DNA of 64,000 bases from Ecdyonurus torrentis (lineage: Eukaryota > Arthropoda > Insecta > Ephemeroptera > Heptageniidae), in the NCBI GenBank assembly GCA_949318235.1, contig OX439133.1, positions 8,923,637 through 8,987,636 of the forward strand. The letters are read 5' to 3'. Position 1 is the first letter of the stretch. Each line of letters opens with the position of its first letter. The notes under the pieces were generated by a model that was not told where the DNA came from, did no database searches, and worked only from the letters and a program-made list of their open reading frames with translations. The translations under genes and the position numbers were made by a program. Shown one piece after another: positions 12,903-25,838 of the stretch.

Positions 12903-14968
12903 AAATTATCTAGGAGCAATAAATGAATGATGAATTTTTATACTTTTTGGCAAACAAAATTTAAATCTTATTTCAAATAAAACTAACACCACTCTTGATT
13001 GGTTTTTCACGATTTTAATGCAAAATATCAATATGCCCCTCTATTTTTAAAATAAAAATTATTTAAGGCATCAATTTTAACATATAAATAAAAATAATTA
13101 ATCAAAATATATTGTAAAATATTAGAAAATAATATAAATTCTTTGCAGCATACCTTTTATACTCAGTACCCTATACATACTTATATTTCCCTTGTGTTTT
13201 TGATATATATTTAATTAATTATATTTTATATACACCGTTTATAAGAAGTATTTTTTTGGTCGATATAAATATTTGTACAGAAAATTTTCTCTTGGCAAGC
13301 ACAATTTTAATTAAATATGGTTACAAGAAAATAAAATTTATTAAACGTCGCTCTCTCTCTCTCTCTCTCTTCTTTTCAAGAAAGTTATTTATTTTATTCT
13401 AAGGTAAAAATGAAATTAATTTAATTAATTTTATTCTTTTTTATATACTAAATATGTTAGGTATAGGAATGAAAATGTGGAGGGCTGGGAGGAGAGTGTA
13501 AGGCTAAATGAGGAAAAACGCTCGCGACTATTTGGTCAACTAATTATTTTGATACAATGTTACTTTTAGAAGTAGAATATAAAACTTGTAAAACTTCCAA
13601 TGTTCTTTTTAATAATAATAATAATAAGAATAACCTAAAAACATAGAATTCAATGCGTAGAAAAAAAAATCGTAAAAAAAAAACAACAAAAAAAAGTATA
13701 TAACATAAAATCATAAAATCACATACATTCCATCTTATAGTAGTTTTCAAAAAACTGCTACACATAGTCATGCACAAGTCAAAACGTATGAAAATTACAT
13801 TGAAACAATACAAATTTGCACATATTTATTATAATAATACACTTTACACAATTAAAATTTTGGTTCATGTTTCTATCGGAACGTCTCTCTTTCAACTGAC
13901 TGCATTTGAAGATTGAAATACTCGAAACAGGATGTCTTATTGAACTATGAGTTCTAAAAAACCTTTTCAGATAAAAATTGTAGGAAAAAAAACATTACAA
14001 CTAGTAAATATTTATAACAATGATTCATACAAGTATTTCAATGGTGAGATTTTTTTTTTTTTTTTTTAAAACTTTAGTGCAATTAAAATTATGTTTTGCA
14101 ATTTTAATTGTATAGTGGGTTACATAAAGCTTTATAATATTTAAGAATTATTTTAATGAAATCTCAAAAATTGCATAATTTAATGCAAATATAACCTCAA
14201 ATTATTTTGGTAACCCTGTTTAATTATAATATAATTTAACATTTCTAAAGCATTATGTTGAAAAAAAATGAACAATATTAGAGAAAAAAAAAGTAATTTG
14301 CTTTTTTAACTTTTTTTTTTTCAACCCTCTATATATGTATATACATATATATAGAACAATATGTACTACTACCCCCCCTTTTTCATTCTCTTGCATTTCC
14401 AATGAATTTACATAATTAATGAGTTAATTTTGTTCAGCTTATCAGGAGTGAAAAACCTACCCCCCCCGTATCTCTCTCTCTAACCGAAGTTACCATATAC
14501 GTCTCTCCGCTTTCGTACAACTCCGTAATTATGTGGTTTTTCGTACAAGGGACTTATATTAACACAGACAAAATATATTGTGTAATATGTGAGGGAAAAA
14601 AAATATAAGAGAATGTTTTTTTTTTTTTCTAAATTTTTTACGTAATGAAATATACATATTTTATTATATTATACATATAAATTTAAATTTTTAATTTTAT
14701 TATTTAAATATTTATAAAATAATATATAGTAAAAAAATATTTTTATTAATATTTTATATTATTTGTTGTTAAAAAAATAAATTAGTTTAATGTGTGGGCT
14801 AAATAGTGTCATATTTTAATAAAAATTGTAAATATATATATTTTAATTATTATAAATATAACTAAAGAATTAATTAACTTTATAAAGAATTTAACAAATA
14901 AGGAATAATGGTGAGCTCAATGCATTTCAACGAATGGAGAATGTATATTTAATTATTATAATATTTAA
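12225..14968. other. AT-rich non-coding stretch
   Basis: No gene is seen. It holds C16 at 12637-12652, a poly(A) tract at about 12868-12898, (TC)n at about 13350-13370, and A or T runs near 14050 and 14618. A reading frame at 13544-13813 on the minus strand is low-complexity and unsupported. Confidence 0.5.
12637..12652. repeat. Poly(C) tract, 16 nt
   Basis: Pure C run in AT-rich DNA. Confidence 0.95.
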
Positions 14969-15276
14969 AGGCGTAGAACACCTTGAACAAAAAATATGTG
15001 TAATATCCTAACATACCTAAATATCAACGTTGATTTGTCAGGAATGATTGATTCCTAATTTATTTTCCATTCACAAGATGACAGCTGCGGGTTTGTGACG
15101 TCACAGTTCGCCTGTTTCCAAGCACGTGGACTAGTGAGCTGTGACGTAACAAACCCGCAGCTGCTATTTTGTAAATGTAAAATAAATTGGAAATCAATAA
15201 CTATGGCCAAATTAACGTTGATATTTAGGTATATTAGGATATTAGGCAAGTTTTTTGTTCAAGATGTTCTACGCCT
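14969..15276. mobile_element. TTAA-type foldback MITE, family A copy A2 (best copy)
   Basis: This 308-bp copy defines the family. It is flanked by TTAA on both sides (14965-14968 and 15277-15280). The left end begins AGGCGTAGAACACCTTGAAC and the right end is its near-complement, finishing GTTCTACGCCT. Similarity between the arms continues almost to the centre, so the element can fold as one long hairpin with arms of about 150 bases. The inner arm holds TGACGTCA at 15096-15103, CAGCTGCGGGTTTGT and, near the centre, GCACGTGGA. It has no coding capacity. The TTAA target resembles that of piggyBac-type transposases, but the terminal bases are not the usual CCC start, so the superfamily is left open. 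Confidence 0.9.
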
Positions 15277-16115
15277 TTAATGAAAGGAACTCATAAAGTT
15301 TACATTACAAATTAGGTACAGGAATATAGGATTTTAACTTCAAATTTTACGTAAAAAAAATTTTACAATAGAAAAATTGCAGCAATATAATAAAATAACG
15401 TTTTAATTTATGAATCTAAGTAAGAAGACAATTACTATACTTTTTTTTTTGAAAGTGTAACATTATATTTACTGCAGTATTATAAAAATAAAAAGAAAGC
15501 AGCAACGATTTAAGATAGAAAGTATTAAAGTAGATTTAAGTTTATAATATACTGCGCATACCTTTGGGAGCACTTTCTGTTAAGAACTCAAGGGGACAAA
15601 TATAGAAAGAAAAAAAAAAAAAAAAAAAAAAAAAGTAAAAGAGAAAGAAAGAAACAAAATCGTGGGATAAATTTTTCAACATTATATTTTAAACACGAAC
15701 TATACCTTTTTTTATTAATATTGTATAAAAGTGTTATTTATAATTTTAAAAAAGTTAAGATTTTCAAGAAGTTATAATACTTGTAATTATAGTTTTACGA
15801 TTTTTAAATTAAGAAATTTTATTGGTATACTGTATTTAAGAAGAAAAAATAGGTCGATTTAATATGTAGCTACAGTGTGAGTTGTTAAAATATATGAATT
15901 TGTATAAAGGCGACAAGTGTATAAAATATAAACAAAGAAAATTGTACAGTATATATAGGTGAAAAAGATGCCAATATTTATAACGCTTGTATACTGTACA
16001 GTGTACAAGGAAGTTTAGTAAAAATTTAAAATATTAATTGAAAAAAGTATAAAATACATCAAAAAGAATAAAATAAGAGTTTTACTTAAGTATTTTAGAG
16101 TACAGACTATAGTAT

Positions 16116-16309
<194 letters not shown>

Positions 16310-16437
16310 TGAAGTTGGATTTAATACTGACAACGTTAGTTAATCCTCTATTTTAATCCTAACAGAACAGCTTTTTGTAATTTCTCAAACAAACGCGCTG
16401 CTAGCTTATTTTGCAATGACCTATAAGCGTAAAACAT

Positions 16438-16567
<130 letters not shown>

Positions 16568-17395
16568 GCACAAGCATATAAAATGATTTGCTTTCATTTT
16601 TAATTTAATGAATTATAAAATAATAAAATACTTTATACATTTTTTATAGTTTAGAATATAAAATATAAATTAATGTAAATATAAGTACTTAGATTTTATC
16701 CTTTTAAAAAAAAATATTTAAAAAAAATATTTTGTCACTTAAGCAATATTATATAAATATGTTTATAATTACTTTTATATTACTGTATGCTACAAAATAT
16801 GAGTGTCATTCATGAATGCACTTGGATCACCTAAAGGCTTTTAGAATACAAATTTCTATATAATAGAAGATAAAGGGTATTACTTAAAATGCCTAAGGCC
16901 ATGACTTTTAGTGTTTTGATGAGTCGCACTAATATTCAACACGTCTACGAGTCTAAAACTAGCTATATATAGAATGCACTATTTAATCAGAAGAAAGACA
17001 TGTGAATAGATGACAGTATAACTATAGTTCAACCCATCAGGAATGGAAAACTCTAAAAAAAGTAATTGTAAAATAATATAATTTTTTTCTTTACTATTCC
17101 TATTGAAAAAAAAAAAAAAAAAAAATCATCTAATACTACACAACAGTAAGTGCAATATTTACATATATATAAAAATAAAATAAATACTTTCTACATGGTT
17201 TATACATAAAAAAAAATATATATATATATTATTACATTATATAACAGAAAAAGGCTATTTTCTGCTTCCCTAACTTTTTCTCTCACTCACTCACTCTCTG
17301 TAACTCTTTATTTTATATTTTTACTCAAAGATCTTATGCATGTTATATACCCTTCTACTTTTTCTCTAATACTAAATAAAAACTACATTGCCTAA

Positions 17396-17498
<103 letters not shown>

Positions 17499-18464
17499 CT
17501 ACTTTTTCCCTTTATAGTCTTAACTCTTTTTCCACCGTAGTGCGTATATACAACTAAATGAAGAAAATGCTACACTGACTTTAACTTTAGTCTTTTCTAC
17601 TCCCTCTCTTTTTGCATGTTTTGCTTTGTATGTAGATGTGTAATGTTGTCTCCTATTATATTTTAAATAGGCTTGTGTGTACACTGTCAAGGTAATAGTA
17701 TTTTCTCTTATTATTATATCTTTTTGTACAACGAGTGACACATTTTATTATGTTTTTTTTCAGGACTGCGGTTTTTATATTTTTTAGAGCTTGAAATTTG
17801 ATAATATATAATAACTTTAGTTGAATGCTGAAAAATTATGGTTTAATAATTTAAATGTTAATAATATAATTTTTAAAATTACATATAAGTAAATGTGAAT
17901 TTTAATTACTTTTTTGTTACATTCTATAATATGTAATTCATTCATAGCCGATGCAATTTATCATTTAAGTTATAGATAAAGTATATAGGCATAGGCATAA
18001 TCAGTATAAACCTTTTAATTAATTATAAAAGAAGAATTTGTTTAAAACATCTTGAATAATATGCTCTAGTGTCGATATCTTCAATAACTTATTCATTCAT
18101 TAATTTGTTAGTTATTTGATAGCATAATATAATTGAATCATTGGAGAAATATGATAGAAATTGCCATCACTACTCATGAAATTGTGAATAACGACAGATT
18201 ACTCCATGCAGAACCTTTGTAAATAATGTTTTAAAAATATTTCACCTTAGCTGGATTTTTTTATCCCAATTCAAAACTTGATTTTGATTTGTTCATGCAT
18301 AATACTACACGCTCACAAAAAAAAAAAAAAAAAAATATTTATGTTTTTGTTATTACTGTTGTTTTGTGTTCAAAACTATATTATACTGCTACTTTTAATA
18401 CACCATTATGTTTGTTCTACATTATCTTTCCAACTTATTCTGAATGTTGTACAGAAATTGTATA

Positions 18465-18790
18465 TCTATAATAATAATAATAATAATAATCTTTTATTAA
18501 GGCACGGGCTATTTCAGCCATATTACATGAACCTGGGCCATAAATTGAGCCAATAATATTACAATAAAAATACAAAACATTACAATATGCAACAAAATTA
18601 AACCATTGGTGGTAGCGCAAAATCAGCGCATCACATCTTACTCACTGGACATAACTTATTTGACACACAACAAAATAACACTTCTATAATAATATATCAA
18701 TAAAACTTGATAACAAAATGACAAAAAGACCAACGCTTGTTGTAACTATAGTTACTATGATCTGCCTGGGCGAATAAAATATATACCTTA
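18465..18790 (-). mobile_element. 3' end fragment of a second non-LTR retrotransposon
   Basis: Read on the minus strand, this segment ends TGCCTTAATAAAAG followed by (ATT)n at about 18470-18490. Tandem ATT after an AATAAA-like word is a common 3' terminus in CR1, Jockey and I-like LINEs. The preceding bases, including GGCCCAGGTTCATGTAATA, are less AT-rich than the surroundings and look like a 3' untranslated region. No reverse transcriptase coding sequence is visible, so this would be a 5'-truncated copy. It differs from the 3' end of the LINE at 25402-28880. The left-hand limit is a guess. Confidence 0.5.
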
Positions 18791-19230
18791 TTTTCAATGA
18801 TTTCTTTAAAAAAGGTAATTTCTTGACGCTATATGCATTATATATGTTTATATGGCATTAGTTTGTATTATTGTGATCGCATATTCTGTCGGCGCATATT
18901 TTGCTCTATTTTATACACTCATTAATATATTTCAAATACTTTTTTTTTTATATAATAAACAATATACTATTTTACCTTTCGTACTATAAAAAAAAAATAA
19001 TTAATATATTTTAAATAATATTTATTTGTGCCTATATGGTTTACCTATATCATAACAGAATAAAGTAAACATACAATAAAATATCCTGGGAATTTACTCG
19101 TATACACTATATGAAACTGTAAACCATATACATGGCATGGAAAGAGTCTCTCTCTCTCTCTCTCTTCCTATACTAAAACGTACATTAACGTTAAAAAACC
19201 CTGGGGACAATACCATATTACACACTCATC

Positions 19231-19316
<86 letters not shown>

Positions 19317-20486
19317 CTAGGAATGACGTACAGGGGGCGCAAAGACTCATACAAAAATAAAGTACAAATTGTTAAAAAAGTCACTATAGGAAACGAAAAC
19401 GTCGAGTGAGTAAAAGATTCGTGGAAAAAAGAGAGAAAAAAACATACATTTAAAAAAAAAAAAAAAAAAAACACATGAAAGAAGGAAAAAAAAATTAACA
19501 TTTAAAACGTAATATAGGATGTTAAAATCATTTATTAATTACATGACTTTTGAAAAACTATAAATAATTAACTCATAAAAATGTCACTTTTGATCTTCTT
19601 TTACAGTAAAATGTTTTTAAATCTGTACAGCAGAAAAATATGAATAATTATATTTAAAAAATTTACTTTTTCCATGGCTATTTCATGTGCTTTTGTAGTT
19701 GTATTGTATTAGTAAAAATCTATATTATTTATAACAAAATAAAATTCACTAAATTCAAAATAAATAAATAATAATATCAATTTAAAAAAAATAGTAAGAA
19801 CAAGAATATAACCTGTATGCTGGAAAATAAAATAAAAATAAATAAAAGAAAACTGGATTTTTTAAAACTAAAGTGTCTGAATTTCAAATTTAAGAATAAT
19901 GAAAATAACAAAATAGTAACGTTCAACCAAGATGTATATATACATCTTGCGTTCAACTATCTTATGTCAATGTTTTCAGAAAAAAACATTAATATTGAAT
20001 TTGACAAGATATTTTATGTTAAAAAATAATATCAATATATATATATATATCTTGCAAAAAAAAAAAAATAATAATAATAATAATACTATGCTAAATTAAT
20101 ATATTCATAATACATATTTTTATTTTTTTCATTTCTTTGTATTAGATAAAAGACGTCTAGTCATAAATTGTTGACGCCAAACTTGAGTTTTTCAGGAAAA
20201 AAAAAAAAAAAAAAAAAAGGAACATTGCAGAAAATTTCTCCAGGGACCTGCCTTGCAAGATTGATGATACTTTTTGTATTTTTTTTTTTTTTGTATTTTT
20301 TTATATTATATATTTTTACTAATATGATCTATGAGCAATAATATACAATGCATTGTGTTGCATTTTTTTTTATTAACTTAGAGTGCATAATATGTTGAAA
20401 ACTTATTGATTTATCGATGTTGGAAATAAGATTAGTTCAAGTATGAGAGGAACATTATAATATTTGCCTCTTTCAATAATACTTAA
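18791..20486. other. AT-rich non-coding stretch
   Basis: No gene is seen. It holds (TC)n at about 19147-19164, the large (GA)n tract listed separately, poly(A) near 19452-19470 and 20199-20218, (TA)n near 20035-20050 and (AAT)n near 20068-20083. A 70-codon AT-rich frame at 19817-20029 is rejected as chance. Confidence 0.5.
19231..19315. repeat. (GA)n microsatellite, about 85 bp
   Basis: A near-pure GA tract. The Arg-Glu and Ser-Leu peptides predicted across it are repeat translations. Confidence 0.97.
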
Positions 20487-20825
20487 AGCCATAGACCACA
20501 TAAAACAACATGTGCTTTTTAATGAATAAAAAAGAAATGGGATCTTCAAATCTGATGACAATTTTTACCAGAATGTTAATGTAGCCCCACGAGAGAGTGT
20601 GAAAAAACTGTAAAGTATATATGCAAATTGCGTGAAAATTCATGTTTATGACGTCAGAAACATGCAAAAATTAGTATGAAAATGTTGTGCGGGTTGCATA
20701 AATTGAATATTCTGATCACTGCTACGGGGCTACTGTTAGGTTTTGTGACAAACTTAAGTTATTTATGTAAGTCCCATCAAGTGTTTTGTTATATAAATGC
20801 TTTTGTTTTTCTCTGGTCTATTCCT
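20487..20825 (+). mobile_element. TTAA-type MITE, family B copy B2 (best copy)
   Basis: This 339-bp copy is flanked by TTAA on both sides (20483-20486 and 20826-20829). It begins AGCCATAGACCACATAAAAC and its right end is CTATTCCT, whose complement is AGGAATAG, so the terminal inverted repeats are short and imperfect, unlike family A. Landmarks are a CCCCACGAGAGAG block, TGACGTCA at 20649-20656, ATGTTGTGCGGGTTGCATAA, CTGCTACGG and CCCATCAAGTGTTTTG. It is non-coding. Confidence 0.88.
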
Positions 20826-21403
20826 TTAACAGAAATATTACATAATACGAAATATATATTTTTTAATTTTTTTTTTACAGAATTTATTATTAATTCCCTT
20901 AAAAATAATATTCAAAACCATATAATTATTTTACTTTCTATTAAAATTATTATTTAAATTTATATCTTATTATATTACTTTTACTATTATTTCAAATAAT
21001 AAATAAAGTAGTTTGATTTTTTATGACGCAATTTTAAATTTTTGTTTGTTAAATATTTATTTTTATTATATAAATAATATGTGCTGAATTTGCAGCTAAA
21101 TGATAGCCTAAACTTAAATACCACTTGAGTAGATGCATCCATCTATACTGAAAAAATGTTAAGTGTCCGAGTTTGATAATATTATTATATAGAAACTATA
21201 ATTCGAAAACGAATTAACATGAGATGAATATATATTATATTATTATATAATATACAAATTATGTACAAGTATACATTGAACCATAATTTTCAATGCGTAT
21301 CGGAAACGAAATTAAAATCCGTGTTAAATTTTTGTTTTAAAAACTATATCAACAGCCTAGCGGTATCTGCAAATCTCGCCTGGTCACACAAAATACGTAT
21401 CTA

Positions 21404-21460
21404 CAAAACGTATAATTTTGAATGATAAAATATTATCTTATCATTCAAAATACGTTTTGG
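21404..21460. repeat. Inverted repeat (hairpin)
   Basis: The left arm CAAAACGTATAATTTTGAAT plus GATAA pairs with TTATCATTCAAAATACGTTTTG on the right around a loop of about nine bases. There is one short bulge (AATT) in the left arm. It is not followed by features that would make it a recognised RNA. Confidence 0.7.
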
Positions 21461-21520
21461 TTGAAATTTAGCAACCTTTCACAAGAGGTTGTTCGTGGAC
21501 TCTTGTTTTTTGTGGTCCCG

Positions 21521-21553
<33 letters not shown>

Positions 21554-22311
21554 CTATATCACCAAAAAGGGATATCGCATTGTTTTTGGGAGGCAAGACA
21601 AAAGGATGTACACAATCCCAATGTTATCCTTATGTAAATAGCGATCAGTAATTACTATACAGAGAGAGTAAACGAGGTAACGAACGATTCAATTTCGCAC
21701 ACTTTAAAACTCATGTTTATCCTATAACATAACCCAAATATCAGCATAAAACTTTCCTTAAAGTACTTTTTTTTATGCATCATACTCGTACTACACCATA
21801 TCCATAACATGTTATTTTCCTTTTTGCATAGTTTTTTGAGATACCCTATGTTTTAAAACTTTTTATTTTTCTACTTACTATGTCGTTTAATGGTTTTAAA
21901 AGTATACAACAAAGAGACTTCAAAGTGAAGAGGAATTTCACTTAAAATTCTAGACCTTCATATATGTATAACATACATCTCTTACCCTTCTTTCTCATTC
22001 CATCCCTTAACGTCTTTTTGCTATATTTTAACTTTATTATATATAACAAAATATAATACCTGTATGCACTTTGATGTATATTATATTTTGTATTATAATT
22101 ATTATCTCTTTCATAATATTTAAGGCAGTTATTATTTTTTAAATCACATGAGTGCTTTGAGATTTCTTATGAAGTTTGAGTAAGATAACACTTAATGGGG
22201 GTTATCGGAGATAAAAAAAAAAAAAATCATAAAATATTTCATTAGCTTTACATGTAAAAGTGTGTCTACAGTATGCCTCTTTTAATTATTTCCGTAAGTG
22301 TATAGTAGTTG

Positions 22312-22314
<3 letters not shown>

Positions 22315-22370
<56 letters not shown>
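22315..22370. repeat. Poly(A) and GAAAA-rich tract
   Basis: A39 run followed by AG-rich GAAAA units. Confidence 0.9.
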
Positions 22371-22371
<1 letters not shown>

Positions 22372-23017
22372 GAAGAATAAAAGAAAAAAATAAATATAAT
22401 AATAAATACATGATCTTGCAATTCTACAGTATGAACACTTTGCTAGACCCAAGAGTACTTTCCATTCCATTGGACTAATTTCATCATTTTACAAATACCA
22501 CACATTTATTAATTCTGTATTTCAACTTAAAGTATATAGCATTAATGATTCAATCCTTTCAGGAATGCAAATAAATGATAAAATAAATAATTAATAATTT
22601 TAAAATAAAATATTAATCCTAATATATTGGGTATTTTTTAAAAATAATTATCGTTTTTTGAATGCTAATAATAGTAATAACTCAAATAACTAAATTTATA
22701 AATAAATTTACTATATAAAAAAATAATAATAATATAAATACAAAATGTATACATCATACATTGTATCTATTATAATGTTATTTCTAAATTTTGTCAATAA
22801 ATATTTTTAAATGTTAATAAGTTTTATGCTAAAAAAATCTCAATAAATTTATTTTTGAATAAAACTGATATTTACGAAGGAAAAATCAGTCAAAAGAAGT
22901 TTGTATGAAAATAGCAATACAAGATTCTTTTACAAACATTTTTTTCCCCGTATCATCGTAAATAAGATTTTCTTCGTAACACTCTCTCAATTTTATTACC
23001 CAAAACGAAGTGGACTT

Positions 23018-23018
<1 letters not shown>

Positions 23019-23070
<52 letters not shown>
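23019..23070. repeat. (GA)n microsatellite
   Basis: Near-pure AG/GA tract of about 52 bases. Confidence 0.97.
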
Positions 23071-23072
<2 letters not shown>

Positions 23073-23588
23073 AAACTACAGTAACTTTTTTTTCCAAATT
23101 TCCGTCCTTTTTACCATGTATGTAAGGGGGGGTCAATATAATCATAGATAAACGTCATCTAAAAAAGAACTACAGACAAGACAGCACTTCCACCCAGAGA
23201 ACAAGAGTTGGTCACTTGATTTATTCGGAAATTAGTTTTGGAAATAATTTTGTTACATGCATATTCGTCATATAGGTTTTTAGAAGTTTTATAAGAAATA
23301 ATAATATATTTTATTTTAAAGATTTTTTCTTTTTTCTGTACATTATTATATTATTTATTCTTATTATATTTGTAAACAAAAATATAAACTTTGTAATTCC
23401 TTGAAACGAATTTACAAACTTGCGCAATAGAGTTTATCAGTGATGCGCGTGAGAAAGATTTTAGGGTTCCCTCATATTTCATCTTTTAGCATTGCAGGAC
23501 CATATTATTAGCGTTATGAAAATAATAATATGCAGATTAAAAAAAAAAAATAGTAAATATCTGGAATATTTTTTTTAACATACAATAA

Positions 23589-23928
23589 GGGTTGTAATTT
23601 GGTGGCTTGTAATCTCAAAATCTTAAAAGAAAACTTCAAAACTTTAAGTTAAAAGTAACAGCTATACCTATACTGTATACGTATATGAAACAATTTTCAG
23701 AACTCCGTGACCATCAGATAAGAGAGAAAATTATCATTGAAATTAACATGAGCTCTTATGGAAATAAAACCTCAAGGAATCAAAATTTAAAATCTAGCCC
23801 CATTATTATTATTTATTATGTTTTTCAATTTAGAAGATACCATCCTAATATGCATCACGGTGCAAAATTTCAGATTTCTCTTTCTTTGCAACTTTATAGT
23901 AAAAAACATCAGTAACTGATTTCCTGTC
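23589..23928 (+). repeat. Dispersed repeat family F, copy F1
   Basis: Matches 57461-57810 along its whole length. Shared blocks are GGGTTGTA at the left end, GGCTTGTAATCTCAAAA, TTTTCAGAA-TC-TGACCAT, ACATG-GCTCTTATGG, AAAATCTAGC, GTGCAAAATTTCAGATTT and TGATTTCC near the right end. TTAA follows at 23929-23932, and the left flank is ATAA. The ends show no strong inverted repeat. A 76-codon frame inside it is not conserved in F2, so it is non-coding. Confidence 0.75.
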
Positions 23929-25401
<1,473 letters not shown>

Positions 25402-25598
25402 TAATTTGATTTGATTTGATTTGATTTGTTTATTGTTATCCAAAAACAGACAATGTTACTTGTCCAATACATTGGTGGTACACACAGTACATAATATACA
25501 AATTGCATGATACATAAAAATAAAAGACAAAAATAATAATAATACATTTTTACAAATTATTATAGAACACATTACACAAAAAATTTTAAGTATAGTTT

Positions 25599-25838
25599 TC
25601 ACAAAGCATTGTATGCTTTTTTAATGTTATTATATGAGTCGCAATAAACATCAACATGCATTTCATTACATAATGAAGTAGCTCTTGGGATAAATGAATT
25701 TTTTGAAACATCATTGGTATAAGTTGATATATAAAAGTAGGATACATTTCTTAATGATCTTTGTGAGCAATTAATTGTTATATGTGAAGTTATGAGATTA
25801 TTAAGATTATCATCAGTTTTATGGCATAGGGCTTTTTT
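25599..25838 (-). pseudogene. C-terminal part of the LINE ORF beyond the internal stop
   Basis: Immediately after the TAA at 25839-25841 the same frame stays open for 79 codons and ends at TGA 25599-25601. The downstream peptide begins KKALCHKTDDN and includes FIPRATSLCNE, which resembles the conserved C-terminal tail of CR1/Jockey-group proteins. The frame is kept without any indel, so the TAA looks like one base substitution in what was a 1051-codon ORF, not the natural end. Confidence 0.75.

Larger units (their letters stand above)
20826..23588. other. AT-rich non-coding stretch
   Basis: No gene is seen. It holds a strong hairpin at 21404-21460, poly(A) at about 21521-21551, and a poly(A) plus GAAAA tract at 22315-22370. 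The (GA)n tract at 23019-23070 is listed separately. Confidence 0.5.

Noticed and set aside
15055..15280. Two overlapping short frames on opposite strands
   Set aside because: They are translations of the arms of foldback MITE A2 and are not kept in A1 or A3.
19137..19409. Arg-Glu repeat protein
   Set aside because: It is a translation of the (GA)n tract. The same holds for similar frames at 37301, 43953, 47128, 51700, 55189 and 61383.
23685..23915. 76-codon frame in family F copy F1
   Set aside because: The corresponding frame is not open in F2.
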